This document shows positions 1-9,222 of a stretch of DNA of 55,387 nucleotides, piece after piece. Positions within the stretch are counted from its first letter, which is position 1. Every line of letters begins with the position of its first letter. Made by a program: the position numbers and the translations under genes. The notes under the pieces were generated by a model. It had not been told where the DNA came from. It saw only the letters and a program-made list of their open reading frames with translations, and did no database searches. Origin of the DNA: Microcystis wesenbergii FACHB-1317 (lineage in GTDB: Bacteria > Cyanobacteriota > Cyanobacteriia > Cyanobacteriales > Microcystaceae); assembly GCF_014696875.1 (NCBI RefSeq), contig NZ_JACJQV010000189.1:1-55387 (forward strand), written 5' to 3'.

Positions 1-74
1 CCTCGAATGGAAATTTTTTCTTTCTTCCAGACATCGATAATTTTTTGGCGAAAATCTACGGAATAGGGTCTCAT
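1..74 (-). CDS. IS630-family transposase, N-terminal start only (cut by window edge)
   Basis: On the minus strand an ATG at 74 opens a frame that stays open to the left edge and reads MRPYSVDFRQKIIDVWKKEK. This is the usual opening of IS630-type transposases, where it forms the first helix of the N-terminal helix-turn-helix. Only about 24 residues are visible, so intactness cannot be judged. The stretch 75-130 would be its left-end leader and terminal repeat. It sits head to head with the decayed IS630 copy that follows, so it may have inserted into that copy and removed its start. The family call is fairly firm; the boundaries are inferred. Confidence 0.7.
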   Translation of the reverse strand, partial: MRPYSVDFRQKIIDVWKKEKISIR

Positions 75-137
75 AGGAAGCTGGTAAGTTCTATTATTTG
101 TCTATTTGCTTTCTATTGTACCTCATAGCTCCAAGAA

Positions 138-1143
138 TTGCTATATCTTCGAGATTATCAAGAAGGCGGAATAGAAAAATTAAAAGAAATCAACTTCTAT
201 CGCCCTAAAAGTGAATTAGAGTCTCAAAGAGAAACGCTCAAAAAATATTTCGAGAAAAATCCACCAGCCACAATAAATGAAGCTGTATATAGGAGAGAAG
301 AATTGACGGGAATAAAACGAAGTCCTACCCAAGTGAGAAAATTTTTAAAATCAATGGGAATGAAATGTTTAAAAGTAGGTTCTCTTCCTTCTAAAGCTGA
401 CCCAGATGAACAAGAGGACTACAAAGAAAAAAAGCTAGAACCCAGACTAAATGAGGCTAAAGAAGGAAAAAGGGCTGTTTTTTTTGTTGATGCCGCTCAC
501 TTTGTTATGGGAGCTTTTCTCGGTTTTGTTTGGTGTTTTGAGAGACTTTTTGTTAAGTCACCGAGCGGGCGTAAACGCTTCAATGTTTTAGGAGCATTGA
601 ACGCAATAACTCATGAAGTTATTCTGGTTACTAATGACACTTATATTACAGCAACTCAAGTCTGTGAACTTATTGAAAAAATAGCTGCTTTAGGACTAAT
701 GATTCCCATCACTCTAGTCTTAGATAATGCCCGCTATCAGAAATGTAAAATTGTTGAAGAATTGGCTCTTTCTTTGTCAATAGAGCTACTCTATCTGCCG
801 TCTTATTCGCCTAATCTAAATTTAATTGAAAGGTTGTGGAAATTTGTCAAAAAGAAATGTTTATATGGTAAATATTATGAAAACTTTTCTGACTTTTCTT
901 CAGCTATTTATGAATGTCTGAATGATGCCCATCTGAAACATAAAAAAGAACTGGATTCGGGAGCATCTCACCTTTGTAACCCCTAAATCAGGTTTTTATG
1001 TCAAGCTATTTTGAAAGCCTTGCTAGAAACCAGCTTTAAGGATAAGTATAATTACTCACTTGCATAAATGAGATGCTCCCCTAGATTCCTTGCTGACTCT
1101 ACGATTTCAGAAGTTTAATAAATCTCAGATTACGAACCCCTAA
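138..1143 (+). pseudogene. IS630-family transposase, 5'-truncated and split by a MITE
   Basis: The frame encodes an IS630 DDE transposase: D118 (FFVDAAHF), D196 (LVLDNARYQ) and E231 (NLIERLWKF), giving DD34E spacing. The N-terminal helix-turn-helix is missing. The frame begins at a TTG just after a stop codon, and the first recognisable residues (YLRDYQEGG) would lie near residue 60-70 of a full protein. At the 3' end the frame runs into a 122-bp MITE at 959 and stops at 984-986. Removing the MITE and one copy of its 8-bp target duplication joins KELDS to LLTLRFQKF and continues to a stop at 1141-1143, which restores the original C-terminus. The element is therefore dead at both ends. Confidence 0.88.
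959..1080. mobile_element. 122-bp MITE inserted in the transposase gene
   Basis: The ends are inverted repeats, GGGAGCATCTCA at 959-970 and its complement at 1069-1080, with weaker pairing continuing to about 21 bp. The flanks are an 8-bp direct repeat, CTGGATTC at 951-958 and CTAGATTC at 1081-1088 (one mismatch). The element has no coding capacity. The host gene reads through cleanly when the element and one duplicate are removed, which confirms the boundaries. Confidence 0.85.
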
Positions 1144-1843
1144 AGTATAGCATAGATGACCTCAATTATCAAGCTATGGCAAAATTTTTTTTTGTGGGAG
1201 TAGTTTCGCTCAAGGTCTTCTACCGTCGGTAATGATCGCTGAAGACTGAACCCCGACCAGACTGAGTAGATTCTTTAAGACCTAACTTTATATCCCCACC
1301 CCTCAGAATACACCCTGATTCACCTTGATTTGGCAATTCGGTTACAATATTTAAACTGTCTTAGTTTATCGAGATGTACCCATAGGTTAGTCCGACTTCC
1401 TCGGTCAATTTTGCTGGGGCAATTTGTCCAACCCTAGCCATCTGATCCTCACTGCTGGTGCTGGAATTTGGCGGGAATTTTTTCTGGCTGCTAATCTGTG
1501 TGTGTTAGAGGGAGCGGAAACAAATCTAAAAATGTCTAGTCTGGTATCTATCGAACTCTTTTCTGATTCTGAGGTTTAATTTTTTGGTTCTAAAACCTGA
1601 TGGGCTATTGTCGAGAGAGCCAGAAACTTGCCGCTCCGTCACCACAGGGCAGCAAATGTCTTGTTCGGGGAAACTTTATCAGAAAAAAACTGTCTTAACA
1701 GCGATGCCCTCCCAGCCTGATGGTACAGGAACCTGTAAGATGGGATTGGTAGTCACTATCGAGAATCTAGATTCTCGATAGTGGCAGTTTCGTCTCTGTC
1801 GGTTCCGGAATAAACGAGAATATTAAACTTAATTTTTTCTTCT
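1144..1843. other. 700-bp stretch without a supported gene
   Basis: This stretch holds the right flank of the decayed IS630 copy, then sequence with no recognisable protein. One frame is open from 1391 to 1579 (about 62 codons) but begins right after a stop and has no usable start; it could be a remnant. A 65-codon frame at 1584-1781 looks accidental. The only clear structure is the palindrome at 1754-1783, upstream of the polysaccharide operon. Confidence 0.6.
1754..1783. repeat. Perfect 30-bp palindrome upstream of polysaccharide operon
   Basis: The arm CACTATCGAGAATCT at 1754-1768 is followed directly by its exact reverse complement at 1769-1783, with no loop. It ends 60 bp before the methyltransferase start. 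It could be an operator, a cruciform or a remnant of a mobile-element end. There is no T-run, so a simple terminator is unlikely. Confidence 0.8.
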
Positions 1844-3565
1844 ATGACTATCGAAACTTACTATCCCCATCTAAATGTCAAGCATTTGCTTGATAAAATT
1901 CGCCGAGAAGCCCTGCGTCAAAATCTGCACCTTGGGGTTCCCTCAGCACCATTACCACCACCACCGGCAGCGACAAGGGAATTAGTCCTGAAGGGGGATT
2001 TTGATCGGGAAGCAATTAATAATCAAATCGATTATATAGAGGGATTTATCAAAACAGCCGAGTCAAGAGCGGCAGTGCGTAACCAACTGCCAGAGAAATT
2101 TGGACGTTTCCCCTGGTTATTATTTAAACCCTTGCAAGCTCTGGCTTTAAAGATTCTCAATACCATATTTCGCGATCAAAGGGAAGTGAACTTCAATCTG
2201 GCCAGTGCCTTGCGAGAATGCCTACAATTAAATCGACAGTTATTATCAGAGGTGGAAAGTTTGCGATCGCAATCCCAGCGAGATTTAGAGAATTTAATGG
2301 CGGTTAGTCAGAGTTTATCTGGTTACAGCCAAGCGGTGGAGAAAAATCTGGTCAATAATACCCAAAATCTACAGGAAAAACTGCATAATCTTGACCAAAA
2401 ATGGCAGGAGCGGCAGCAGCAAAATCAAGATGAACTCCAAGGAGAAATCCAGGAACTTGAGCGAGAGATGCAAAGCCAAATCGAGCAACTGGCTCAAAAG
2501 GGGGATAGGATCGCTAATCAAATTCAAGAGGGGCTGCAAAGCCAAATCGAGCAACTAGATCAAAAGCGCGATCGGATCGCCAATCAAATTCAAGAGGGGC
2601 TGCAAAGCCAAATCGAGCAACTAGATCAAAAGCGCGATCGGATCGCTAATCAAATTCAAGAGGGACTGCAAACCCAAATCCAACACCTCGATCGAGAATT
2701 GTATCAGAAGACCGAGCAATTGCAGGAGTATCTAGAAACCCAAATTAAAGATAGTAATGAGAAGAATTTTCAAAATAGCCATTATTTGAAGATAGATTTA
2801 CTGCAACAAAAGCGCTTAATTAATAAGTTTTTAGAAGTGACAGCAGGATCGGAAGAGGGATTTTCGAGGGAACCAGCGCAAATTTTTGCGGGAGAGTTAG
2901 ATCATTCTCTAGATGCTTTTTACTTCGCTTTTGAGGAGCATTTTCGCGGCAGTCGCGAGGAAATTAATAGGAGATTAGAAGTATATCTTCCTCGACTCAG
3001 AGAAGCACAAATTGCTCCGGGAGACTCGCTGATTTTAGATTTAGGTTGTGGTCGGGGAGAGTGGTTAGAGCTTTTGCGAGATAATGGTTACAGAGCCAGA
3101 GGTATCGATCTAAACCGAGTCGTCATTGAACAGTGTCAAAGTCGAGGATTAGACGTTTTAGAAGGGGATGTTATCGCTTATTTGCAATCAATGCCAGACG
3201 AAAGCGTGGCGGTAATCACGGGATTCCATATTATTGAACATCTACCCTTTGAAATATTAGTCAAGCTATTAAATGAAGCATTTCGAGTGCTGCGTCATCG
3301 AGGTTTGGTTATCTTTGAGACTCCCAATCCTGCTAATGTTTTAGTGGGCAGTTGTAATTTTTACTTCGATCCAACCCACCGCAATCCTCTACCCAGTTTA
3401 ATGACTCAATTCCTAGGGCAATACTGCGGTTTTGCCGAGGTAGAAATTCTTAATTTAAACCCTTCAACGGAAACTGCTATCTGCGAAGACTCGGAAATCG
3501 CCAAGCGATTTAATGAATGTTTTTATGGTCCGATGGATTATGCGATAATCGGCTATAAACTGTAA
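1844..3565 (+). CDS. SAM-dependent methyltransferase with long coiled-coil, polysaccharide-linked
   Basis: The 573-residue protein has three parts. Residues 1-120 are a proline-rich and helical N-terminus. Residues 130-310 are a Q/E/L-rich coiled coil. Residues 370-573 are a class I methyltransferase with motif I LDLGCGRGEW near residue 398, and later IDLN and a GFHIIEHLPF motif. Inside the coil, residues 210-275 are three near-identical 22-residue repeats encoded by 66-bp units. The next two genes are glycosyltransferases, so the substrate is probably a sugar or a growing glycan at the inner membrane. Coiled-coil plus methyltransferase architecture is known in WbdD-type O-antigen terminators, where the coil sets chain length; that role here is inference. 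No strong ribosome-binding site precedes the ATG. Confidence 0.85.
   Translation: MTIETYYPHLNVKHLLDKIRREALRQNLHLGVPSAPLPPPPAATRELVLKGDFDREAINNQIDYIEGFIKTAESRAAVRNQLPEKFGRFPWLLFKPLQALALKILNTIFRDQREVNFNLASALRECLQLNRQLLSEVESLRSQSQRDLENLMAVSQSLSGYSQAVEKNLVNNTQNLQEKLHNLDQKWQERQQQNQDELQGEIQELEREMQSQIEQLAQKGDRIANQIQEGLQSQIEQLDQKRDRIANQIQEGLQSQIEQLDQKRDRIANQIQEGLQTQIQHLDRELYQKTEQLQEYLETQIKDSNEKNFQNSHYLKIDLLQQKRLINKFLEVTAGSEEGFSREPAQIFAGELDHSLDAFYFAFEEHFRGSREEINRRLEVYLPRLREAQIAPGDSLILDLGCGRGEWLELLRDNGYRARGIDLNRVVIEQCQSRGLDVLEGDVIAYLQSMPDESVAVITGFHIIEHLPFEILVKLLNEAFRVLRHRGLVIFETPNPANVLVGSCNFYFDPTHRNPLPSLMTQFLGQYCGFAEVEILNLNPSTETAICEDSEIAKRFNECFYGPMDYAIIGYKL
2472..2669 (+). repeat. Three 66-bp tandem repeats in the coiled coil
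   Basis: The units are 2472-2537, 2538-2603 and 2604-2669. Units 2 and 3 differ at only a few bases, and unit 1 is slightly more diverged. Each encodes 22 residues (core IEQLDQKRDRIANQIQEGL). Twenty-two is two 11-residue hendecads and not a heptad multiple. The reading frame is kept, so copy number can change coil length without breaking the gene. Confidence 0.9.
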
Positions 3566-3592
3566 AAATTAGATTATTTTGAGTGCTTATCT

Positions 3593-4636
3593 ATGCGAAT
3601 TATTATTGCCACAAGTCAAGCCCCCTTTATTTATGGTGGTGCGGAAATTTTAGCCACACAATTATGTCAATCACTACAAGAAGCAGGTCACGAAGCTGAA
3701 ATAGTAGCAATACCTTTTCGGTCTGATCCCTTAGAGAGAATATTAGACACAATGTTAAGCTGTCGCTTGCTAGATTTATCAAGTTTTTACGGACAGAAAA
3801 TTGATCGATTAATCGGCCTAAAATTTCCCGCCTATTTAATTCAGCATCCCAATAAAGTTCTATGGTTATTGCATCAACATCGGCAGGCCTACGATCTCTG
3901 GGGTGGTGAATATGATGGTTTAGATATCAGTGCCAACGGGTTAGCGATTCGAGAAAGCATTATCAGAGCGGATAATAAAGTTTGTGCCGAATGTCAAGGA
4001 ATTTATACAATTTCTCAAAAGGTTGTCCGCCGTCTGAAAACCTATAATAATGTTGATTCTATGGCTGTCTATCATCCCCCTCAAGATGCAGATTCCTTTT
4101 ATTTTCAGGAAGAGGAGGGTTATTTCTTTTTTCCCAGCCGCATTAATCGGATTAAACGACAGGAATTGGTGCTGGAAGCCTTAGCAAAAACAACTCACCC
4201 CGTGCCAGTTATTTTTGCTGGTAAAGCCGAGGGTAATTTTGACATTTATTTGCAGGAAAAAATTGCCAAGCTGGGACTAACAGAAAGAGCCAGGTTTATC
4301 GGCAGAATAACTAATGAACAAAAAATTGCCTATTCTGCTAAATCCCTAGGAGTTATCTATCCACCTTTTGACGAAGATTACGGATATGTCACCCTGGAAG
4401 GAATGTTAGCTTCTAAACCGGTGATTACCTGCCAAGATTCGGGAGGACCCCTGGAATTTATTCGTGATCGAGAAACCGGTTTAATTGTGGAACCGACGGC
4501 TAATGCTCTAGCAGCAGCGATGGACGAACTTTGGGAAAATCGGTCTTGGGCAGCAAACTTAGGTAAATCTGCTGGTGAATACTACAAAAGTCTCGATATT
4601 AATTGGTCAAACGTTATCAAAAAACTACTCGCATGA
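3593..4636 (+). CDS. Glycosyltransferase family 4 (GT-B)
   Basis: The 347-residue protein begins with the Gly-rich N-terminal loop of GT4 enzymes (FIYGGAEILATQL, residues 13-25). Its C-terminal Rossmann domain contains FFFPSRINRIKRQELVLEAL (donor-domain start) and the E-x7-E element in DEDYGYVTLEGM that holds the nucleotide-sugar. It should transfer a sugar onto a lipid-linked or cell-surface glycan at the cytoplasmic face of the membrane. The gene begins 27 nt after the methyltransferase and its stop overlaps the next gene's start as ATGA, so the three are co-transcribed. Donor and acceptor sugars cannot be read from the sequence. Confidence 0.9.
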   Translation: MRIIIATSQAPFIYGGAEILATQLCQSLQEAGHEAEIVAIPFRSDPLERILDTMLSCRLLDLSSFYGQKIDRLIGLKFPAYLIQHPNKVLWLLHQHRQAYDLWGGEYDGLDISANGLAIRESIIRADNKVCAECQGIYTISQKVVRRLKTYNNVDSMAVYHPPQDADSFYFQEEEGYFFFPSRINRIKRQELVLEALAKTTHPVPVIFAGKAEGNFDIYLQEKIAKLGLTERARFIGRITNEQKIAYSAKSLGVIYPPFDEDYGYVTLEGMLASKPVITCQDSGGPLEFIRDRETGLIVEPTANALAAAMDELWENRSWAANLGKSAGEYYKSLDINWSNVIKKLLA

Positions 4637-5928
4637 AAATTAATTGGTTTTCCCCTTTACCTCCCGCTAAAACTGGTATCGCTGATTACATGACTTGTAT
4701 CTTGCCAGCTTTGATTAAAAATTGTCAGTTAGAACTATGGACTAATCAAAAAATTTACGATCGAGAACTAAACAACTATGTTAAAGTTAACTCCTACCAT
4801 AGAGGTAACATAATGTGGTCAAAAATTAACCAAGCAGACATAAATATTTATCATATTGGTAATAACCCAGATTTTCATGAGGATATCTGGCGGATTAGTT
4901 GTCAATGCCCCGGTATAGTTGTCCTTCATGATTTAAAGCTGCAGGATTTTTTTAGTGAAATTGCTAGAATCAATAATGACCTAGATGGCTATCTTAATCA
5001 AATGTTCTATTACTATGGAAAGGAAGGAAAAATAGCCACAGAAATGTGGTGGGATCAGAAAATTACTATGCAATTTATGGCTGATAATTATCCCCTGACT
5101 CCTTTAGCGTTAAAAAATGCTATTGGGGTGATTACTCACAGTCAGGAAGGTTATCGTAAGTTTCGGCAAGAAAATGCGCTTCTTACTGCTTATTTTCCCC
5201 TACCCTATTCTAGATGCGATTTGTCATCAAATTACGAATTGCAGAAAAACCGGGATTTTTATCAACTAATTGTTTTTGGTCATATTGGAAAAAATAGATG
5301 TGTTGATATGATTCTGGATGCTTTAGCTAGTTTTTCCCAAAAACAAGCTTTTCGCTTAGACATTTATGGAGAATTATGGGATAGTAATTATCTCGTTCAA
5401 AAAATTAATAGCTTAAATTTAAATAATTTAGTAACCTTGCATGGTTTTGTTACGGAAACCAAATTAGAAACCGCCTTAGCTGACGCAGATTTAGCAATCA
5501 ATTTACGTTATCCTACTATGGGAGAAGCATCCGTCAGTCAGCTGCAGATTTGGAGCCATGGTTTGCCAAGTTTAGTGACTAAAATAGGCTGGTATAGTGA
5601 GTTGCCAGAAAATACCGTAGGTTATGTGACTGTTGGCAACGAAATCGCCGATTTACATCAACATTTCTATCAATTTCTTCACGATCCGCAATTCTATCAG
5701 ACTATCGGTAAAAATGGTCAAATTTGGCTAGAAAATAATCATTCCCCCGAATCATACGCCAAAGCTCTGGTGGATTTCGCTCGGGAAGCCTGTCAACAAA
5801 GATATCGTTATGCAGCCAATTATTTTATCGAAAAAGTAGGCAAAGAAATTAGTTATTGGAATGATGACAAAATCTCGGATTTAGAGCTAAAGTCCCTAGC
5901 GGAAACCATTCATTTTCTAACCAGCTAA
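4633..5928 (+). CDS. Glycosyltransferase (GT4-like), second in operon
   Basis: I start this at the ATG at 4633, which overlaps the preceding stop as ATGA, rather than at an earlier in-frame codon at 4603; this gives 431 residues. The N-terminus WFSPLPPAKTGIADY is typical of GT4 enzymes of polysaccharide clusters. The C-terminal half carries FGHIGKNR and LADADLAINLRYPTMGE, the expected GT-B donor-binding region, although the E-x7-E element is less clear than in the gene before it. Translational coupling suggests the two enzymes work in sequence on one glycan. The 3' end overlaps the convergent PhzF-like gene by 4 nt. Confidence 0.88.
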   Translation: MKINWFSPLPPAKTGIADYMTCILPALIKNCQLELWTNQKIYDRELNNYVKVNSYHRGNIMWSKINQADINIYHIGNNPDFHEDIWRISCQCPGIVVLHDLKLQDFFSEIARINNDLDGYLNQMFYYYGKEGKIATEMWWDQKITMQFMADNYPLTPLALKNAIGVITHSQEGYRKFRQENALLTAYFPLPYSRCDLSSNYELQKNRDFYQLIVFGHIGKNRCVDMILDALASFSQKQAFRLDIYGELWDSNYLVQKINSLNLNNLVTLHGFVTETKLETALADADLAINLRYPTMGEASVSQLQIWSHGLPSLVTKIGWYSELPENTVGYVTVGNEIADLHQHFYQFLHDPQFYQTIGKNGQIWLENNHSPESYAKALVDFAREACQQRYRYAANYFIEKVGKEISYWNDDKISDLELKSLAETIHFLTS

Positions 5929-6863
5929 AGTGCTTCCCCATCGGGAATTATCATCTTGCCTTGGCAGACTAGAACTGATGCACCACCCACAGAAACTTCC
6001 GTAATTGACCGGTTATTTTTCTGAAACTTTAATTGTATGTTGCTTGGTCTGCCCATTTCCACTCCCTGGATTATCGTCCATTGATTCATCCCTTCCCTAG
6101 AAGATTCTAACCCCCCTAGATAGCCCGCTAAAGCGGCCACAGCCGAACCGGTGGCGGGATCTTCCATAACTCCTAAACCGGGGGCAAACATTCGGCCATA
6201 GAGACGAGATTGGGGTGATTCTGGTTCAAAACAGCAGACAAAAAGGGAATTAGCGGGGGATTGTCCCAATAATGATGACCAGAGACTTAGATTTAGTTTT
6301 ATTTTCCCTAAAATATCGCGGTTTCTAACGGGGATGAATAAAAAAGGAAGGCCACAGGAAAAGGCGCGAGGGGGATAACCGGGTAAGAAATCGGCAACGC
6401 TTAGGGAAAGAATCGCCGCTAAATCATCGAGAGCATAATTATCCGCCACTAATTCTGGCAATTGTGCCACTTTTAACTCACTATAGACCGGTTTTTCCCC
6501 GTCCATGAGAATTTTTACCGGTACTAAACCGACTCCTTCCTCCAGATAAATCGTGGTTTCTTGGTGGGGGGGAATAGCACCGATTAGGGCTAAAATATAG
6601 GCTGTGCCGACGGTAGGATGCCCTGCAAAGGGTAATTCGGTACTGGGGGTGAAAATCAGGACTTTTTTGCTGCCTTGGGTCGTTTCTGGCGGAAAAACGA
6701 AGACTGTCTCTGAGAAGTTAAATTCGGCGGCGATTTTTTGCATCTGGGTGTGGGTTAATCCAGACGCTTCCGGAAAAACCGCCAGGGGATTACCGCCAAA
6801 AATGCGATCGCTAAAAACATCGGCGGTATAGTAGGAATAGATAGGCACGCGGGGATAGGGCAA
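5925..6863 (-). CDS. PhzF-family isomerase/epimerase-like protein
   Basis: This is a PhzF-type (diaminopimelate epimerase fold) enzyme. It has the N-terminal [16 protein letters not shown] signature, the proposed catalytic Glu in NFSETVFVF (E52), a GHPTVGTAY motif and the C-terminal [15 protein letters not shown] anion-binding loop. Length, 312 residues, is close to the family norm. PhzF itself isomerises a phenazine precursor, but most relatives have unknown substrates and no phenazine genes are present. The farthest start is TTG at 6863; GTG at 6848 is a reasonable alternative. It is convergent with and slightly overlaps the glycosyltransferase operon. Confidence 0.88.
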   Translation of the reverse strand: MPYPRVPIYSYYTADVFSDRIFGGNPLAVFPEASGLTHTQMQKIAAEFNFSETVFVFPPETTQGSKKVLIFTPSTELPFAGHPTVGTAYILALIGAIPPHQETTIYLEEGVGLVPVKILMDGEKPVYSELKVAQLPELVADNYALDDLAAILSLSVADFLPGYPPRAFSCGLPFLFIPVRNRDILGKIKLNLSLWSSLLGQSPANSLFVCCFEPESPQSRLYGRMFAPGLGVMEDPATGSAVAALAGYLGGLESSREGMNQWTIIQGVEMGRPSNIQLKFQKNNRSITEVSVGGASVLVCQGKMIIPDGEAL

Positions 6864-7072
6864 CAGTTATCGGAGAATTTTTTCATCTTACACCTATTTT
6901 CACCCCTGACCGTCCCCGGTTGTCTGTCTAGGGATAGATACTCCTTGTCAGTCCTGTTAGTCTCTGTTTATTAAGAAATAATTAAAATACAGAGTTTTTC
7001 CTAAAGATAAGGTATGTCTTGATAGGGCATCGTCTCGGAGTCTCCTCATAACTGCTATAGGCTCTACTACTT

Positions 7073-7310
7073 AGGGTTTGCTGAAAAAGCTTTTCCTGGG
7101 GGCAGGGTGTGGCCCCCCAATCCCCCCGACATCGGGGGGATTGGGTGTGGGGTGTGGGGTTTTATCGATTTTCAGGTGGTCAACTACCTAATTTTCAGGG
7201 AAAAAGTCCTGGAATTTTCCCCCCGATCCCCGCAATGGCTGGCACTTTTTGAGGGGAAAAAAGTCCAAAAGTCTTATCCAACAAGGTTTTTAGATTTATT
7301 CAGCAGACCC
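7073..7310. mobile_element. MITE-like repeat, family C, copy 1 (238 bp)
   Basis: The terminal inverted repeats are AGGGTTTGCTGAAAAAG on the left and the complement of AGGGTCTGCTGAATAAAT on the right. The body matches the copy at 31637-31836 in reverse orientation, including a shared segment around ATTTTCAGGTGGTCAACTAC. Its right end touches the stop codon of the neighbouring hypothetical gene. The 87-codon frame crossing it is not a gene. The rest of 6864-7309 (about 210 bp next to the PhzF-like start) holds nothing recognisable. Confidence 0.75.
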
Positions 7311-7783
7311 TACTTATTCGGTTCTAATCTGGCTAATAAACTGACTAACTTATCTCTGACGGAATTGTGAGTGTATTCGTCTTCAGGGTGAGGTTTTTGA
7401 TTGGGTTGTTGAAAATAGGGACGTTCTCCGTATAATTGTCCCCATTTCACATCGACTCGGTGTACTAATTCATAGAGTAATTCTTGATTGTCTAAAATTT
7501 CTTCTAGGATTAACTGTAAAGCTTGAACGGGATTATCTAAATTTTGACTGACTTTTGTTAATTCTTCATCGACGATAAGCTGTAAAATTATCTGCAAAGC
7601 TCCCGAAGAATCCCCTAAATTAGCGGCAATAAACTGTTTAATTTCAGTCCTTACCTGCACTAATTTGGGGACAGGAGATTCCCCTTTGAGGAAATCCGCC
7701 CCCTCTTGAGCGATAAAATCTGCTAGGGTAAACTCGCGCCTTTCGATGATATCTTGGGAAAAATCCGGTTCTTCAGGGGTCAT
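7310..7783 (-). CDS. Conserved-looking hypothetical protein, all-helical
   Basis: I do not recognise this 157-residue protein. It is acidic and predicted mostly helical, with leucine/isoleucine-rich stretches (LQIILQLIVDEEL near residue 83, LQLILEEILDNQELLYELV near 108), no membrane segment and no cysteines. It is divergently transcribed from the Xaa-Pro peptidase 61 bp away. The stop codon abuts a MITE end, so the last few residues could be altered. Frame quality and the ordinary intergenic layout argue that it is real. Confidence 0.6.
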   Translation of the reverse strand: MTPEEPDFSQDIIERREFTLADFIAQEGADFLKGESPVPKLVQVRTEIKQFIAANLGDSSGALQIILQLIVDEELTKVSQNLDNPVQALQLILEEILDNQELLYELVHRVDVKWGQLYGERPYFQQPNQKPHPEDEYTHNSVRDKLVSLLARLEPNK

Positions 7784-7844
7784 AAATTAAAAATATTAGC
7801 GATAATAGACTCTAGGACTTATTGTGACATTTTTAGGAATATCT

Positions 7845-9164
7845 ATGGGCATCGATCGCAGAGAGTTTCAACACCGTCGTCAGCAGGTAATGGAAAAAAT
7901 CGGCAATGGAACCGCAATTTTTCGCAGTGCGCCCATGGTGGTCATGCACAATGACGTAGAATACACCTATCGTCAGGATAGTGACTTTTTTTACCTGACA
8001 GGATTTAATGAACCAGAGGCGGTGGCGGTTTTAGCACCCCATCACCCCGAACATCAGTTTATCCTGTTCGTACAGCCAAAGGACCCGGAAAAAGAAACCT
8101 GGACAGGCTATCTCCACGGTGTGGAAGGAGCAAAGGAGATTTTTGCTGCTGATGAGGCCTATTCTATCGAAGAATTGGACGAAAAATTACCTCAATATCT
8201 CGAAAAAGCCGACCGAATTTATTATCATCTCGGACGGGACAAAACTTTTAATACAAATGTTCTAAAGCACTGGCAAAAATTAATCGCCACTTTTCCCCGT
8301 CGCGGCACTGGACCGACTGCTTTAGAGGATACTAATTTTATTCTCCATCCTTTGCGCTTACTGAAAACCGAGGCCGAATTGGACAATATTCGCCAAGCAA
8401 CTGCTATTTCAGCACAGGCACATAATCGGGCCAGAGAATTTACCAAAGTTGGTCACTACGAGTATCAAATTCAAGCGGAAATCGAGCATACTTTTCGCCT
8501 AGAAGGGGGTATGGGTCCTGCTTATCCTTCTATTGTTGCTAGTGGTGCTAATGCCTGTATTCTGCACTATATCAACAATAATCGCCAAGTACAAGAAAAT
8601 GAGCTTTTGTTAATTGATGCCGGTTGTGCCTACAATTACTATAACGGTGATATTACCCGCACTTTTCCCGTTAATGGTAAATTTACCCCCGAACAAAAAA
8701 TTATCTATGAAATTGTTCTGGAAGCTCAATTAAAGGCGATTGAAGTGGTAAAAACCGGTAATCCTTATAATCTTTTTCATGACACAGCCGTGAGGACAAT
8801 TGTCGAGGGATTAGTGGATTTAGGGCTATTGGTCGGCGATATTGATGAGATAATTAAAGAGGAAAAATATAAGCCTTTTTATATGCACAGAACTGGTCAT
8901 TGGTTAGGATTAGATGTCCATGATGCAGGAGGTTATAAAGTTAACGAAGAAACTTGGCAAACTTTGCAACCCGGTCATGTTTTAACCGTGGAACCGGGGA
9001 TTTATATCTCCCCCGATATTAAACCTGCTGAAGGACAGCCGGAAGTGCCAGAAAAATGGCGAGGTATCGGTATCCGTATCGAAGATGATGTGTTAGTTAC
9101 TGCCACAGGAAATGAGGTTTTAACTGCAACAGTTCCCAAAAAAGTTGAGGATATCGAATCTTAA
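7845..9164 (+). CDS. pepP: Xaa-Pro aminopeptidase (M24B metallopeptidase)
   Basis: This enzyme releases N-terminal residues that precede proline. The aminopeptidase-P N-domain (residues 1-150) is followed by the pita-bread catalytic domain. The five metal ligands are visible: Asp in LLIDAGC, Asp in NGDITRTF, His in HRTGHWLGLDVHD, Glu in TVEPGIY and Glu in IRIEDDVLV. I choose the ATG at 7845 (439 residues) because AGGA lies about 7 nt upstream; a GTG at 7824 would add seven residues. It is a cytosolic housekeeping enzyme with no operon partner. Confidence 0.93.
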   Translation: MGIDRREFQHRRQQVMEKIGNGTAIFRSAPMVVMHNDVEYTYRQDSDFFYLTGFNEPEAVAVLAPHHPEHQFILFVQPKDPEKETWTGYLHGVEGAKEIFAADEAYSIEELDEKLPQYLEKADRIYYHLGRDKTFNTNVLKHWQKLIATFPRRGTGPTALEDTNFILHPLRLLKTEAELDNIRQATAISAQAHNRAREFTKVGHYEYQIQAEIEHTFRLEGGMGPAYPSIVASGANACILHYINNNRQVQENELLLIDAGCAYNYYNGDITRTFPVNGKFTPEQKIIYEIVLEAQLKAIEVVKTGNPYNLFHDTAVRTIVEGLVDLGLLVGDIDEIIKEEKYKPFYMHRTGHWLGLDVHDAGGYKVNEETWQTLQPGHVLTVEPGIYISPDIKPAEGQPEVPEKWRGIGIRIEDDVLVTATGNEVLTATVPKKVEDIES

Positions 9165-9222
9165 GTAAAAAGCTAGGTGTTAAAAATTGTCAGTTCCCCC
9201 CTAACCCTAGGGTTGATTCATA

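Noticed and set aside
1584-1781. 65-codon frame upstream of the operon
   Set aside because: It ends in the 30-bp palindrome, has no ribosome-binding site and no recognisable sequence.
7107-7370. 87-codon plus-strand frame
   Set aside because: It lies almost wholly inside a family C MITE and overlaps the end of the minus-strand gene.
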